A program made the position numbers and the translations under genes. A stretch of DNA of 64,000 nt from Eumeta japonica (taxonomy: Eukaryota; Arthropoda; Insecta; Lepidoptera; Psychidae): assembly GCA_005406025.1 (NCBI GenBank), contig BGZK01001298.1, positions 110,186-174,185 on the forward strand, read 5' to 3'. The first letter of the stretch is position 1. Every line of letters begins with the position of its first letter. The notes under the pieces are model-generated. The model searched no databases. It was not told the origin of the DNA and worked only from the letters and a program-made list of their open reading frames with translations. Below, piece after piece: positions 21,480 to 32,878 of the stretch.

Positions 21480-23350
21480 ATCCAGTACAAATAAAGGAAA
21501 TCCAATTTTCTCAAGATCGTGTTCCGATTCGAAAACCTTTCCTAACTCTTGAACGGATTAACCGATTGAAATGCATTTTGCAACATTCGAAAGGGGTCTA
21601 CCCAACTTAGACTTCCTGAAACGTCAACCTAATGCCGTTGGGTAATTTTGAAAAATCTCAAAAATAAAGTTTTCAAAAAATGTTTTTTTTATAACTTTTA
21701 GTTTTAAATATATAAAAGAAGTAACTATTTTATCGATCAATAGCAAAATTTAATCAGCTCTTTTTCCCAAATAGTTGCATAGACTGCTGCTAAATGGAAA
21801 TCGATTGATCTGTTTAAGAGATATCGTTGGAGAAAAATAAAAAAAAAAAGTGTTTTATAATAATATTTTGTAAACTACTCTACCGACAAATTCCAAAATT
21901 AGTCCAGTGGTTTTTCTTTAAAAAAAAAACAGGGTTGATCGTTGCTAAATGCATTAAAATCGATTGATTTGTTCGAGAGATATATCTCGTGAGATATATC
22001 CAACTATAGTCGGAGAAAAATTTTTCTAGAAGTCCTTTTTTAGAATATTTCTTAAACTACTCGATCGAGACATTAAACAATCTAAATAGCTATTCTCCTT
22101 AAAAAACAGCGTCGATCGCTATACAAACGTGCGTAAATACAAAAAAAAAAAAAACAAAAATACATCAAAATTGGTTTGTTCATACGAGAAATATCTTATC
22201 AGAAATTTCCCAAAAAAGGATTTCTTAAAAACAACATGTAAAATTCTTAATGGATCAATGTTTTGTACTCAGTCACCTTGTTTTGCTTACAAAATTGCAT
22301 CAATTGCCGTAAAGCAGAATAAAATCGAATAACGTGTTAAAAAATATATAGTAATTAAATTATATAAAAATAACATTTCCTAATTTCCTGCTATGAAAGT
22401 ACGAAATTTTTCATAATTTAGTAAGATATTGTTTTCAGTCCGATTCGAAATTACGATTTTCATCAGATCTTAACTTTATAGGTTCCTAGGAATCCATTTT
22501 GACTATTTTTCGCGTCATGCCTGTATTTGCATGTGTTGTGTTTAAGCGTGCGTGCCTGCATGCATGCGTGCGCGCGCGTGTGTGTGTGTGTGAGTGTTTG
22601 TCAGTGTGAGTATTTATGAGTGTTTGTGTGTGTGTGTGTGTGCGCACACATATACCCACGTGTCGAAAAAGTTTATCAAAAAAAGTTTTTTATCAAAAAA
22701 AGTTTTTTTAATATTTCTTAAACTATTTGACCGTTAAGTACTAAATCTAACTAGCCCTTCTGCTTAGAAATCAATGTCATAAATTGCAACAAATCATTTA
22801 TTCGAGAGATATAGTTAACGAAATATTCGAAATAAAAGGATTTTTTTCCGAATACCATGTGAAATTCTTGATGCATTGATGTTTCATACTCGATCATCTT
22901 TTCTTTAGAAAACTGCATAGGGTGCCATAATGCAAATTAAAATCAAACATGGCGTCCCAAACATGGTATGTAGCACTTGAAAAATTTGAAAAAAATGAGG
23001 TTTTTAATATATATATATAGATTTTTGAACTGTAAAAGCTCCAAACATCAGAACTATATTTTGGAGCTCGGAGAGTTTAAAAAGCAATAAAGTCGATCTT
23101 TGATCACGGTGAGCTCAATAATTTTTACTGTTGTTTTATTTTTAACACTTTGAGCTCAAAAGTAGTAAGAACTTTCTGGTTTGGCCTGAAGGATCAACTG
23201 TGTTTCAAATTTTTCAATTCAAAAACTTATAGACGATATTTATAACACAAGAAGCTCAAAAACATGTCGATAAATATTCCAGTAGAAAGTTTCAAGGATG
23301 ACCTGCAGGATTAACCGTTTTACAGGGTTTTTTATTGTAAATTTTGACTA
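21480..23350. repeat. Decayed tandem repeat array, unit about 140-185 bp
   Basis: A loose unit recurs: a start like GATCGTTGCTAAATGCATT, then AAAATCGATTGATTTGTTC, GAGAGATATAT, a run around TTTCTTAAACTACTCGATCG, and an end like TCTCCTTAAAAAACAGCG. Unit starts fall near 21781, 21937, 22113, 22298, 22776 and 22916. The TG-rich stretch at 22543-22650 interrupts it. After 23030 a related theme recurs with GAGCTCAAAA words and two similar segments (GGCCTGAAGGATCAACTGT near 23197, GACCTGCAGGATTAACCGT near 23298) about 100 bp apart. This is an old satellite-like repeat. Similar phrases around 21540 and 47650 hint at a dispersed family. Confidence 0.55.
22543..22650. repeat. Compound TG/CG microsatellite
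   Basis: GTGCGTGCCTGCATGCATGC leads into CGCGCGCGTGTGTGTG, then diverged GTGTTTGTG units and GTGTGCGCACACATATACC. Much of it alternates pyrimidine and purine. It lies inside the decayed tandem array. Confidence 0.85.
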
Positions 23351-23639
23351 GTAGCTTTTATATCTAAGTGGAAATTTTATCGTTATAGCATTCAAATTCT
23401 AATACAAAATATCTTTATTCGTAGGTTGTAATATAACACTTGAAACACGTCGTAATATTTAAGAAATTTATAGTTTTTTTTTTAATATTTCCACTTTTTT
23501 TTTAATTATCATTCGTTATCAAGAAGAATGAGCAAGAACCTTGAGGATAGCTTTTTTCTAACCAAAATTATAAAAAAATACAATCGCGTGTAAAACTATT
23601 GCAAGAAAAACAAACCTGTAGAAAGTCGAACTCATTATA

Positions 23640-24112
23640 TTCATTTATCCTCTAAATATTCAGAGATTGTATCATACCCTTTTTTTCAGTGTTTGCTTAA
23701 TAAATACTTTCAATTTGTATAAGAGTAAGTTTTATATTCTTTCAGGAATCTTATTGAACATGCGCACACAGAGCCTCCTAAATGAATTCGTGCCCCTATG
23801 CAGTCGACTAACATGTAAACACATTCCATTTTTATTTCTAGTATTTAAATTATGTCTATCACAATTTTTATTAAGACTTTCTGAGTTTTTTTTAAGTATA
23901 CTACATTTTGGTGAATAAATTGTGATGCTACAGTTAAAATTCCAATTTCTTTAAACTTACTTCTCTAAGAGAAACACGAGGTCCCAGCCCGTGCATTGTG
24001 CGAATGGCCCGCTTTTGCAATACAAAAATTCTGTGAACATCCGCAGCACGTCCCCAAAGCAGGACGCCACATGACATCGAGCTATGGAAACAGCAATAAT
24101 AAACCAACTTAT
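23640..24112 (-). mobile_element. Non-LTR retrotransposon 3' fragment (Jockey-like)
   Basis: Read on the minus strand, 23985-24112 encodes FHSSMSCGVLLWGRAADVHR followed by IFVLQKRAIRTMHGLGPRVS, the region downstream of the reverse transcriptase core in Jockey/CR1-type LINE proteins. Further on (minus strand, down to about 23660) come NTRNKNGMCLHVSRLHRG, RRLCVRMFNKIPE and LKVFIKQTLKKKGYDTISEY, the usual C-terminus. The same phrases in the same order occur on the plus strand at 55960-56420, so the two copies are one family. Frame breaks and loss of the 5' part make it dead. Confidence 0.75.
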
Positions 24113-25769
24113 TTACTTTTATTTTGTATTGTAAAACGTGCTCGTAAAGTTTTCAATTAACTTCGGAAAATGATGCTATTGTTGATTTATATCAAGACTA
24201 GTTTCTAACGTTGTGCTTTTCAAAAGCAAACTCAAACACAAAAATAAATAAAAGGCATAAAATACAACACATAATATATAATTGTATTTAGGAGACATGA
24301 GATTCGGAGAATATGATTTTTTTATGTGACCTCTGACATACTATAGAGGTTCACCTTATAGGGCTAAAATACCTTATTGTTTTGTAAATTTTAATGAACT
24401 TTCAATTTACAGTTGTAATATGATGGGCGCCACCCGACAATAAGTGTCGTGAAAAAAATATAAAAATTATCAAGCAAAATTTTACAGTAGATTATTTGAT
24501 GGTTTAAATTTAATATTTGGTCTTTCTGTTCGATGCGTAACAGTTTCGTCACACAGAGAATTGACAAAAATGTTTATTTTTGTAGAATAAAAAAAAAAAT
24601 ACGAGCTAAGGCTGCCTCAGGAAAACATTCACTTTTTAAACGGTGTCTGCGCATCGACACACAATTTATCTATTCTTGCAAGGGTGGAAAAAAGCATTCT
24701 AAAACCACTAGACACGTGCCATTGATTATAAAAGGAACAGCGGGTAATTATTGATCGAAGCTAAATTTCCCATCTTATCCGTTCCTTAAAAAGATATCCT
24801 AATAGAAATTAATATAAAACAGGAGTCGATTCACTGATTATTGCATCTCCCGGGAAGATATTCAGTTTTCACACTGCCCGTCCTGAAGCTTTTCTAATCA
24901 AAAAAACTTTTGAATTATAAAAGTGATGTTCAATGTGACACAAAGGACAGATGACAGATGTCAGATCACTGTAATGAAGGATCGATTTCTTTGTTTTTAC
25001 GATTCATCGATCGAATCGAGTTATGAGTGCAAAAGAAGTTGTTGCACTTTTAATCACATCGAATTATAGACTATCAAACTAACACTACTACACAATACAC
25101 TAACATTACTAATTTATGAGGGAAATAAATTTTTTTTTAGTAAACAACGATCTTCATTTTGAGGTGTTACAAGTTAAAGAATATTCAGATAATAAATACA
25201 TAAAAAAAACTAATATCTTGTGACACACGGCCCATGCACAAACACCCCTTTACGAGATTGTAGAGACATAAAGAAAATGTTGATATAAGTAATAAAAATA
25301 AAATGTTTCAATATAAATAAAATATAAGAAATTGCATTCTAAAATATCAGACTCATTGAAAAAAAAAAGTTTTTAGTGAATGCTAAAAAATAAATATCTT
25401 GTGGTAGGTATATGTTATTTGGCAAATTTTGATTTTTATGATTAGTAGAATGATTCGCTCAAGTTAACAGAAAACATATCGTTATATTCTTTCTCATGGA
25501 AGTTATATAAGGCCGTGAGTTGCGACAATATCTGCTTCTACCCTAAATAGACGAAAAGTATTCAATGCAAGGGTGCCACATCAAAGAAATTTGTTTACTG
25601 TTAAAATATAGGAGTTACCCGTACATTAGGTATGATTGATTACAGTTTTTAAATGTTGTACTGGTACTAGACAGCACCATAGAATTTCATGAAGTATACG
25701 TAAATACAGCCAATAAAAACAGGAAGTGGTTTCACTCGATAGTCTTTAACGTCGAAGTAAATAGTCGTA
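24113..25769. other. AT-rich spacer
   Basis: No gene is seen. ATGGGCGCCACCCGACAATA near 24423 is a small GC-rich word without context. Confidence 0.55.
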
Positions 25770-25960
25770 ATTCACGCGGCGCGGTAGTAAGTAGTAGTCG
25801 TTAAATTCAACGATATTTCTTGTCGGTGGGTTGCCGTATCGCAACGGCACCCCGGGGACGCCGCGTCGGCGCCGATGGCCGATAATTGTACGGGCGTCGG
25901 TCGGCGCCGTTGTACAGTCGTCGCCGTGATGGCCTGCAGACTCGTACGTTATTGGAACGA
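25770..25960. promoter_or_regulatory. CpG-rich island, candidate regulatory block
   Basis: It contains CACGCGGCGCGGTAG, CAACGGCACCCCGGGGACGCC, CGGCGCCGATGGCC and CGTCGGTCGGCGCCGTTG. The minus-strand frame here is arginine and proline rich, as expected from composition. This is a likely CpG-rich regulatory block, by inference. Confidence 0.3.
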
Positions 25961-28029
25961 AGCGAACACAAAATTAGGATGATTCCAATGGAATTTCTGA
26001 GAATCGTATATTTTAGGTCGTGAAACTTAAAAGTCAGACTCAAAGAATCAGCTCCACAAGATGGGACAGACATTTGTCTCGGCTTTTATAAATTGTACCT
26101 ATTACCATTATCGAGATTAAACAATAACGTCAGACTCATTAAAAAAACGTAACGAAGTAGAAAAAAATTAATTATGGAATGACATTAACTAAAAAGTTTA
26201 ATATTGATGGTCATTCACGTTACCATATGTTATATGTACACGTGCACTGAAAAATGTTTAAATATAACATGTGATTGCGTCTTCCATATATATTGCTAAT
26301 TTGAATTAATTCTAATATAGTTGGTTATTTACTTAATTTACTTGGTACTATTCAAAGCATATGAAAGATAGTTATTAATTCTCTCCCCGTTGAAATAATC
26401 CTATAGATTCCAATAAGAAATAATTGAATTGGGACCTAATGTGCTTTTGTCGCTGCAAATCCATATCCATACCCATAAAACTTTCGAAGAAAAGAAACGG
26501 AAAGTTTAATGGAACTTATATGTCTATAAAGTTCTTATCTGGATTTACATATAGAATACATTATTTTTTCCGATTGTGGAATTGTCATTTAAAAGCATTA
26601 AAAAACATTTTCTATTTCGTATTCGGAAATCCACATTGGTTTTTATGTCCATATGGATTTACGATAAGAACAGATACAAACCTACAGGTAAGGTGCAGAT
26701 AGGATCCATACAAATACAAATAACATTACAATCCCATTCAGTCCAATAAAGAAACCTCGCTATGATGGACATACATATAAATTCCAAATTTAACTCTATC
26801 TGGAATTTTTTTCTTCCAGATAGATTACATATAAGCCATTACAGATTCTATTGTTATATGTGGGACTGTATTGGATGTTTTCAACAGGGCTTCTTATGTT
26901 TTCTTTTCTTCCTTTTATTCTAATATAATTATTACTTTATTATTTAATTATAACCTTGGGTTATATATGTTTTTATTTGATAGTTATTTTTTCCCGCGTG
27001 TTTTTTTCATGTGGTATGAAGTAGAACTAAGACTGCTTGTCTTAGTTAGTTCTACTTCTTCTTCTTAGCACATTCCCACTTCGTGTGGGTTCAGCTCTTC
27101 TGATTAATTGGCGCCAGGACAATCGGTTTTCGGTTGTCAGGTTGGGTAGATTTTTCGAGGCTAATTACTTCGTCATACTCTTCAAATTAGCAAATGGACG
27201 CTTTATTTTCTTAACAGTCTCATTCCCTAGAGAACTCGTCCCCAGGTGGCAGATAGAGGAAAGCTTGGAAGATATTAGCAATCCATTGGGTAGGGGAACA
27301 ATATAATACTCCTCGCGAACCGCAAGGCCGAAGAAGGAAACTGCCTTAAAAACCTCACTAGACTGCTACAGCATATTTATAGTTAAAGCTTCTAGTCTAC
27401 TGAGATCCTAGGTTGGGGGGTTCAGTAGGAATAGGAGCGGAAGAATCAATGGAAGATCAATGGCGTCTTCCAGTCTCACCAGGAGGGTCACAACCTTGGC
27501 GTCAGGCAGCAGCCGCCATAAAAGTCAAAAGCTTCAGAAACTTTTAGAATCATATTTAGACAATTCGTTTCTTCTAAGTATGTTACACAAAGTTTTAGTG
27601 ATTTAGTATGTACTCAATCACTACGAGTGATGAAAGTACTCACATTTTACTTACTTTCCGTAATTTCGGAGATATCTTTGAAATATCTCTAATACCACTG
27701 CGTCTAAAATTTTGTAAGGAATACAGAAAACAATTTTTTACTCCTAATCACGGGAAAACCTATACGAAGCATATAGTTTGCTTCGTTTTGGTTCGTATCA
27801 ATGCCTAATTAAATTTGACATACCCTTTGTACCTACTCACATACTTAGTTTGTAGTGGGTTTTGCATTATTGTGATGCAATATTAACTTTACAGACCAAT
27901 CAATAAACGAAATATCAGAATACTTTTTATCACTCGATCTAAGTTCGCCTGTTCCAGAATATATAACAAGAAAGAATTTAACAATGGACAATACGTTCAG
28001 AAATTTTCTTCTATAATCCTGTATCATAC
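25961..28029. other. Spacer with degenerate ATCCAT words and an unassigned repeat-like part
   Basis: From 26440 to 26880 words such as AATCCATATCCATACCC, GTCCATATGGATTTACG, GGATCCATAC and TCTGGATTTACATATAG recur on both strands, like a very old hexamer repeat. From about 27050 to 27540 the composition is more balanced (GCGCCAGGACAATCGG, GAACTCGTCCCCAGGTGGC, AGGAGGGTCACAACC). It reads like transposon remnants, but I cannot assign a family. No gene was found. Confidence 0.4.
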
Positions 28030-28120
28030 GCGTTTTTTTGGGTTACCGTTAGATTTTAAAAAAATTGATAAATATTCCCCCCTTCACACGAGTTGAACTC
28101 GCACTTGTCCGGTTTTTTTA
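28030..28120 (-). repeat. 5' end of a dispersed Lepidoptera-type repeat, inverted copy
   Basis: On the minus strand the sequence opens AAAAAAACCGGACAAGTGCG, then AGTTCAACTCGTGTGAAGGG, matching the start of the repeat at 13713-13775. It is truncated and diverged. Confidence 0.6.
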
Positions 28121-29289
28121 ACAATTTCATTGTCAAACACTTAACAGAAACTTGGAACGAACAAAACTTATAGCTGAATTTAAACTTAAAATGGATTTAT
28201 AGACCATTGGAATAGATTATATATTAATGGATAAAATGGAATGGATTTATAGACACTTGGAAAATTCGTAGACCACATGAAACAAAGTATATTAAATATA
28301 GACTTATAATTAAATCTACATTAAATATAATTAATACACATAATTGTAAATAGCCAGTTGTTTCGTTGAGAGATTCCAAACGGTGATTGCAAATTATCCG
28401 TTCTGTTATCTATTTTAAGTTAAAGTTTAGAATAAAAAGGAAAAGGAATACACAATGAATTAACTTATCAATAGATATCGTAATCCACAACGTGCGAATG
28501 AAGCCGCAAGCAATATGCATTCTTTCTTCTAGTACGAAAAAATCAGAACGACTTTGGAACTATTAAATCACTTACCAGTTCTAGGAATGCTAATGAACGA
28601 TTTACTGAATTAAAGCAGTAATCGGTTCATGCCCATTATAATTCGAAACATGAATAGCTAACAAGCAATGACCCTAACTCCCTAAATCTTCGTTACGCAG
28701 CCACTAGATGGGCCGTGACACGCGAACCGCCCTTTTACTTGAATAGTTAAATACTATGAAAGCTTTGAATCTTAATATTTTATCCAAAACGTATGGGGTA
28801 GGGCCATTGAAATAAAAATAAATGTAGTTTGTTTTGCAATAAATTATAGTCTCATTAGATTTCCCGAATTCAGTATCCTCGGGTGACAATTTGCTTTTCC
28901 TATATTTTTTCTGGGTTTGTCACTAGTGATGGTTTCGAAAACAAAAAGAATTTCCGAACGCAACTAAGAATATTTTTACAAAGTCCCTGCAACGAGAGGA
29001 ATAATCCAGATGTAAGAGAAAAAAAACGTGGTATGCGGAAATACTAATACTGGATTGGACATTCTCTGTAACGACATAATAGGTTTTATGGTTCATTTAC
29101 ATAGTCCGCCAAGTATATGTTTCTTTAAACCTTCCTAAAATTGATACGAGCACTATCTAGTGGGAGTGGTGGTCATAATCAACACCCCCGCGGTGCCCAA
29201 AAACTCTTTTGTGAGTATGCAATGACGCGCGCGCACTGAATCCACATCGTGTACAGACATTTCTAATATCCAAGACACTCACTAAAAGT
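28121..29289. other. AT-rich spacer with CCACTAGATG words
   Basis: GATTTATAGAC repeats twice around 28195 and 28243, a small local duplication. CCACTAGATGGGCC at 28701-28714 and a minus-strand CCCACTAGATAG at 29153-29164 are partial matches to the CTCF core. 29160-29260 is moderately GC-rich. No gene was seen. Confidence 0.45.
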
Positions 29290-29520
29290 CTGCGATCAAT
29301 TTACTTGGCCTTAAAGAGAGGAAAGGACAGGGCACCCTTAGTTGAGTGAGAGCAGGCAGCTTCTCCTGTACTATGTTTTTTTTTCTTTCCTTGTTTCTGC
29401 TTTTTCAATCAAGCGTTCCGCTATCACTTGACAGCAGGTAAAATCAATCCAAGGCATCGTATTGAAGTAGATCTGATTTTCTACAAGCGACGACGATGTA
29501 GCCGTAGCAGGTCGTCCATC
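29290..29520 (-). repeat. Unclassified dispersed repeat, copy 1
   Basis: On the minus strand this segment shares ordered words with the plus strand at 44980-45170: ATCGTCGTCG, TCAAGTGATAGC, AACGCT, GAAACA..GGAAAGAA, ACATA, GGAGAAGCTGCCTG and TCTCACT, ending in GGGTGCCC against GGCGCGCCC. The similarity spans about 180 bases. No coding capacity is visible, so a SINE or a small non-autonomous transposon is likely. Confidence 0.6.
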
Positions 29521-30579
29521 GACCTAAAAAATTAAGCAATTTACTTACCAAGGCGAAGTTACGGGCGCAACCAGTACTGTTGTTAAAAGTGAAAGGTAAC
29601 TAAAAAAGATAGTAACTAACAGCTTTTAAAAAAAACAAACTATATCTTGCTATTAATGTGGTAGAGATATTTTTGGCTGCAGCACAAAAATAGGCCGGCT
29701 TGACGGGTATTATTGTAGTTTTGCTGACGGACACTGGTGTTCGCGATTATTATAATATTGGATTTGATTCAATGTCTGCCTGTCAAAGCGGATTTTCTCC
29801 GAACGTATTTGACATGAGAAATTAAAACTCGCGTATAAGCGGAGGTCAGTGGCCTAGTTGCAGTTATCTGAGAAAATTGAATTTTGATTCTAATATTTGT
29901 TTTTCAATTTCGATGGAAATTTGCAATGACAAACAAACACACATTTCCGTGTGCCACGTGTACTTTATTTTGTTTTAGTATGGAACACTGAAGAATAATC
30001 GCTATTCAAATACTTATCGACAAGCTAAACCGACCTGTAAATTCAGTCAGGTCGCGATATAAATCGACGAGTGCAGCCGGCGATCTCTCTCGGGCCACAC
30101 GCGACGAATTAAGTTCCCCGCGGTACCCTAAAACGTATCAATTATTCTCAATAGGCTTTCCACGGAACCATCGTTCTGTTAATCGTTTTATGAAATCAAC
30201 ATGCAATCAATTTTCCCTTGAACTAACCGTGAGTATACACGTTCCTGTAGTCTTTCCATTCGATAATAATATTGTTTAATAGTAGACCTTAATCCACATA
30301 AACGTGTGAAAAAGTTCTTAAAGTGCAGAATTTCATAATATAAAACATAAACCCTGATTTCAAATTCTGTAAGTCTGCAGAGTTTTTTCCCCTTTGTGCT
30401 TATTAATTGTATTATCATGAATTCATCACGCTATACGTATGAATAAGTTTTTCAAATTAAAAAAGCCGTCGTAAACTAAAAAATAATCGTAATATATCAG
30501 AAATGTACTAAAAAAAGAAGAAAGGAATATCTTTCTCTTGCAATAGATCATATTTCGTTTTCAATTATTACTGTCACTG
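29521..30579. other. Spacer with one GC-rich islet at 30000-30140
   Basis: The islet holds GACCTGTAAATTCAGTCAGG, GGTCGCGATATAAATCGACG, CGGCGATCTCTCTCGGGCC and CCGCGGTACCCTAAAACG and may be regulatory. 29640-29780 has balanced composition (AGGCCGGCTTGACGGG) and may be part of the adjacent dispersed repeat. No gene was seen. Confidence 0.4.
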
Positions 30580-30760
30580 AGTCAGGATCTGATGATGGAA
30601 TTCCAGGGGTACCCTGACTTATAATAGGAACGTACAGTGTCTTTGAGGTCTTTTTAAGGTTCAGAACCAAAATAGCAAAAATAGAACCCTTATAGTTTCG
30701 TCATGTTGGGCCGTCCATCCGTCCGTCTGTCCGTCCGTCCGTCCGTCCGTATGTCCCAGG
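30580..30760. repeat. Repeat remnant with (GTCC)n tract
   Basis: GATCTGATGATGGAATTCC near 30590 resembles the start of the 120-bp unit further on. ATAGTTTCGTCATGTTGGGC then leads into a GTCC run (30716-30755, with a few substitutions), a combination I recall from a dispersed Lepidoptera repeat in which tandem TGTCCGTCC follows a CGCCATGT-like word. Confidence 0.5.
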
Positions 30761-31637
30761 TATTTTATTGAAAAACTACAAGACGTATATATGAAATTTA
30801 TAGAGTAGGTAGGTGTCTTGTATGAGCCGCTACTAAGTTTGGTAGTTAAATAACAAAAATAAATATTTCTAGAGGGGGCACTCCATATGTGTAACAGAAG
30901 CTGAAAAATTTTTTTTCAGTAAACATCGAGTGGTACGTATTTCAACAGTTCTTTTAAAAATATATTAAGTTTTAAGAAATTTTTCTGATTACATAAACAA
31001 TTTCGGAAACAATCGCTCCGAAAGTTGCAGAAATTTTGTCCCCTCTTCTATTTTTTAAACCGTATGTTAAAAATATGAAAAAAATTAATGAAGATAACCC
31101 TTTGTAAATACTTTGAAAGAACATTATTTTAAATTTGATCGGATATACTGTTTTAGAGTTATTACCGAAAAACTGCGCTTCGCAACAAAATAACGTAAGT
31201 ACCATGAAGATATGCTCTTTTGCCAATGCACTTTACACTAATTTAATAGTAATAGTCGACATTCCTACTTGTTATTTTAGTTATAGGCGACTAAAGTGCT
31301 TATAACTATTTTGTGCGAGGAACATGAAAAAGTGTAACAACGTACTTTTTTAACTATAGAGTATTTATTTGTAATAATGGCTTCGGAACCCCGTTATTAG
31401 CATGGTGCGATATGCTGTTGGCCAGTTTTTTAGTTATTCAAGTGTTTGCGTCTAGGAGTCACTATCTCATTCTCCTGAATTAATGATGGAAGCCACAGCA
31501 ATCCTTAATGATTAAGAGTTAGCGAATAATACTGCAATTCATAGACAGAAACTACTGTTTAATAGCTAGTACTAATTTTTTGAATTCAGGATCATTTCAT
31601 TCGTTATAATAAATTCCATATAATATGTGGTATCGAG
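30761..31637. other. AT-rich spacer
   Basis: No gene. AATTAATGATGGAAGCCACA near 31477 may be an outlying, decayed start of the tandem unit that follows. Confidence 0.5.
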
Positions 31638-32180
31638 GGTTTAATGATGAGCCAAAGAGTGGATAGTGGAAACCTTCACTATTACCTACTATAGTATACT
31701 CTTCGAGATTGGTTTCATTCATTTGACTTTGACAACACTTAAACCTCACATTTAACTATGCCGATCTGAAGATGAAGCCAGAAGGTGTATAGTGAAACTA
31801 TTCAGTACTTATTACTAAATCCCTCAAGTTTGAATTCATTCGTTTTGTTTTGACGAGTCATTGAGTAATTTTGTAACGAGGGTCTGAGGATGAAGCCATG
31901 AAGTGGATAGTGAAACTCTTCAGTAGTTACTAGTAAGCCCCTTGAGTTTGCGCTCATTTGATTTGTTTTAATGAGTCTTATATATTACATTTTGTGACTA
32001 GAGCCTGATGATGAAGCCAGGAGGTGGATAGCAGAACTCTTCAGGGGATTCCTTGATTTTGGGTTCATTCTTTTGGTTTAACGAATATTGTACATTACAT
32101 TTTAGAACGATAGTAGTTAACATTACCAAATTTTGACATCAGAATGATAGTCTGATGATGGAATCGGGAAGTAAAAAAAA
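31638..32180. repeat. Decayed tandem array, unit about 120 bp, 4-5 copies
   Basis: Unit starts are marked by CTGA(A/G/T)GATGAAGCCA-type words at about 31638, 31763, 31881, 32001 and 32148, giving spacings of 125, 118, 120 and 147. Each full unit then reads GGTGGATAGTGAAACTCTTC-like, a CCCTTGAGTTTG-like middle, TCATTCGTTTTGTTTTAACG, and an end such as ATTACATTTTGTAACGA. Copies are visibly diverged. There is no coding content. Similar starts at 30588 and 31477 suggest a once longer array. Confidence 0.75.
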
Positions 32181-32878
32181 TGGACTCATAATTAATTATG
32201 ATTCCATTTTCTACCAAAAAGTAAGTCGTTTGCATTAAAAAGTTAAGAAAGTAAATCAGTGAGAAGTGGCGGCGGCGAGCGACAGTCGCTGCTTACTGGT
32301 ACCTGTATAATATTATGATAAAATTTTAGAAATTTTATTAGTTATATTTAGTCAAAAAAAAAAAATACAAAAATATGAAAAATCGATTGTATTGCTGACA
32401 TGGATCAAAGTGTTTCTTTATATTAGATTTCTTATATATTACAATTACAATTACATTGTATTAAGGGCATCTTTCCCTCGGTTACGGTATCATAACATCA
32501 TGGTAGTTATTATACGAATATTCGAATACATATTTTTTTAAATATTTTCTTTACATGCGTTATCTTCTTACATACCTCTTTTTTACATTTATTTACTAGA
32601 ATTTCTCTTTCATTTTCAACATAAATTGCCTTTCCAAACATGTTTACTTTTTCTAGTTATAAATGTTATTTTTTATATATTGAGCGTTACAGATGCATTA
32701 AATTCAGGATGATTAGAGAAGATTAGATTAGAAATTCAGACAATTATTACAGATGTTCCGCACTTATTTTTGTTACCCAAAGTATATTTAAATCTACCGT
32801 GGAAGACAGGGGGTTTCCTTTTTGAGTATAAATTTAAAAAATATATTTTTCTCGTCGTCACTCTTTTTTTCGTAATTG
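32181..32878. other. AT-rich spacer
   Basis: A short GC-rich word (GTGGCGGCGGCGAGCGACAG near 32267) stands alone. No gene or known repeat was seen. Confidence 0.5.

Noticed and set aside
27085..27306. Possible LTR-retrotransposon primer binding site (TTGGCGCCAGGACAATCGG)
   Set aside because: Only the first bases resemble a primer binding site. No LTR pair, gag or pol sense was found nearby.
31638..32180. Hammerhead ribozyme in the 120-bp tandem units (CTGANGA ... GTGAAAC)
   Set aside because: The two core boxes occur in several units with suitable spacing, but stem II has only three convincing pairs and no cleavage triplet or stem III could be placed consistently.
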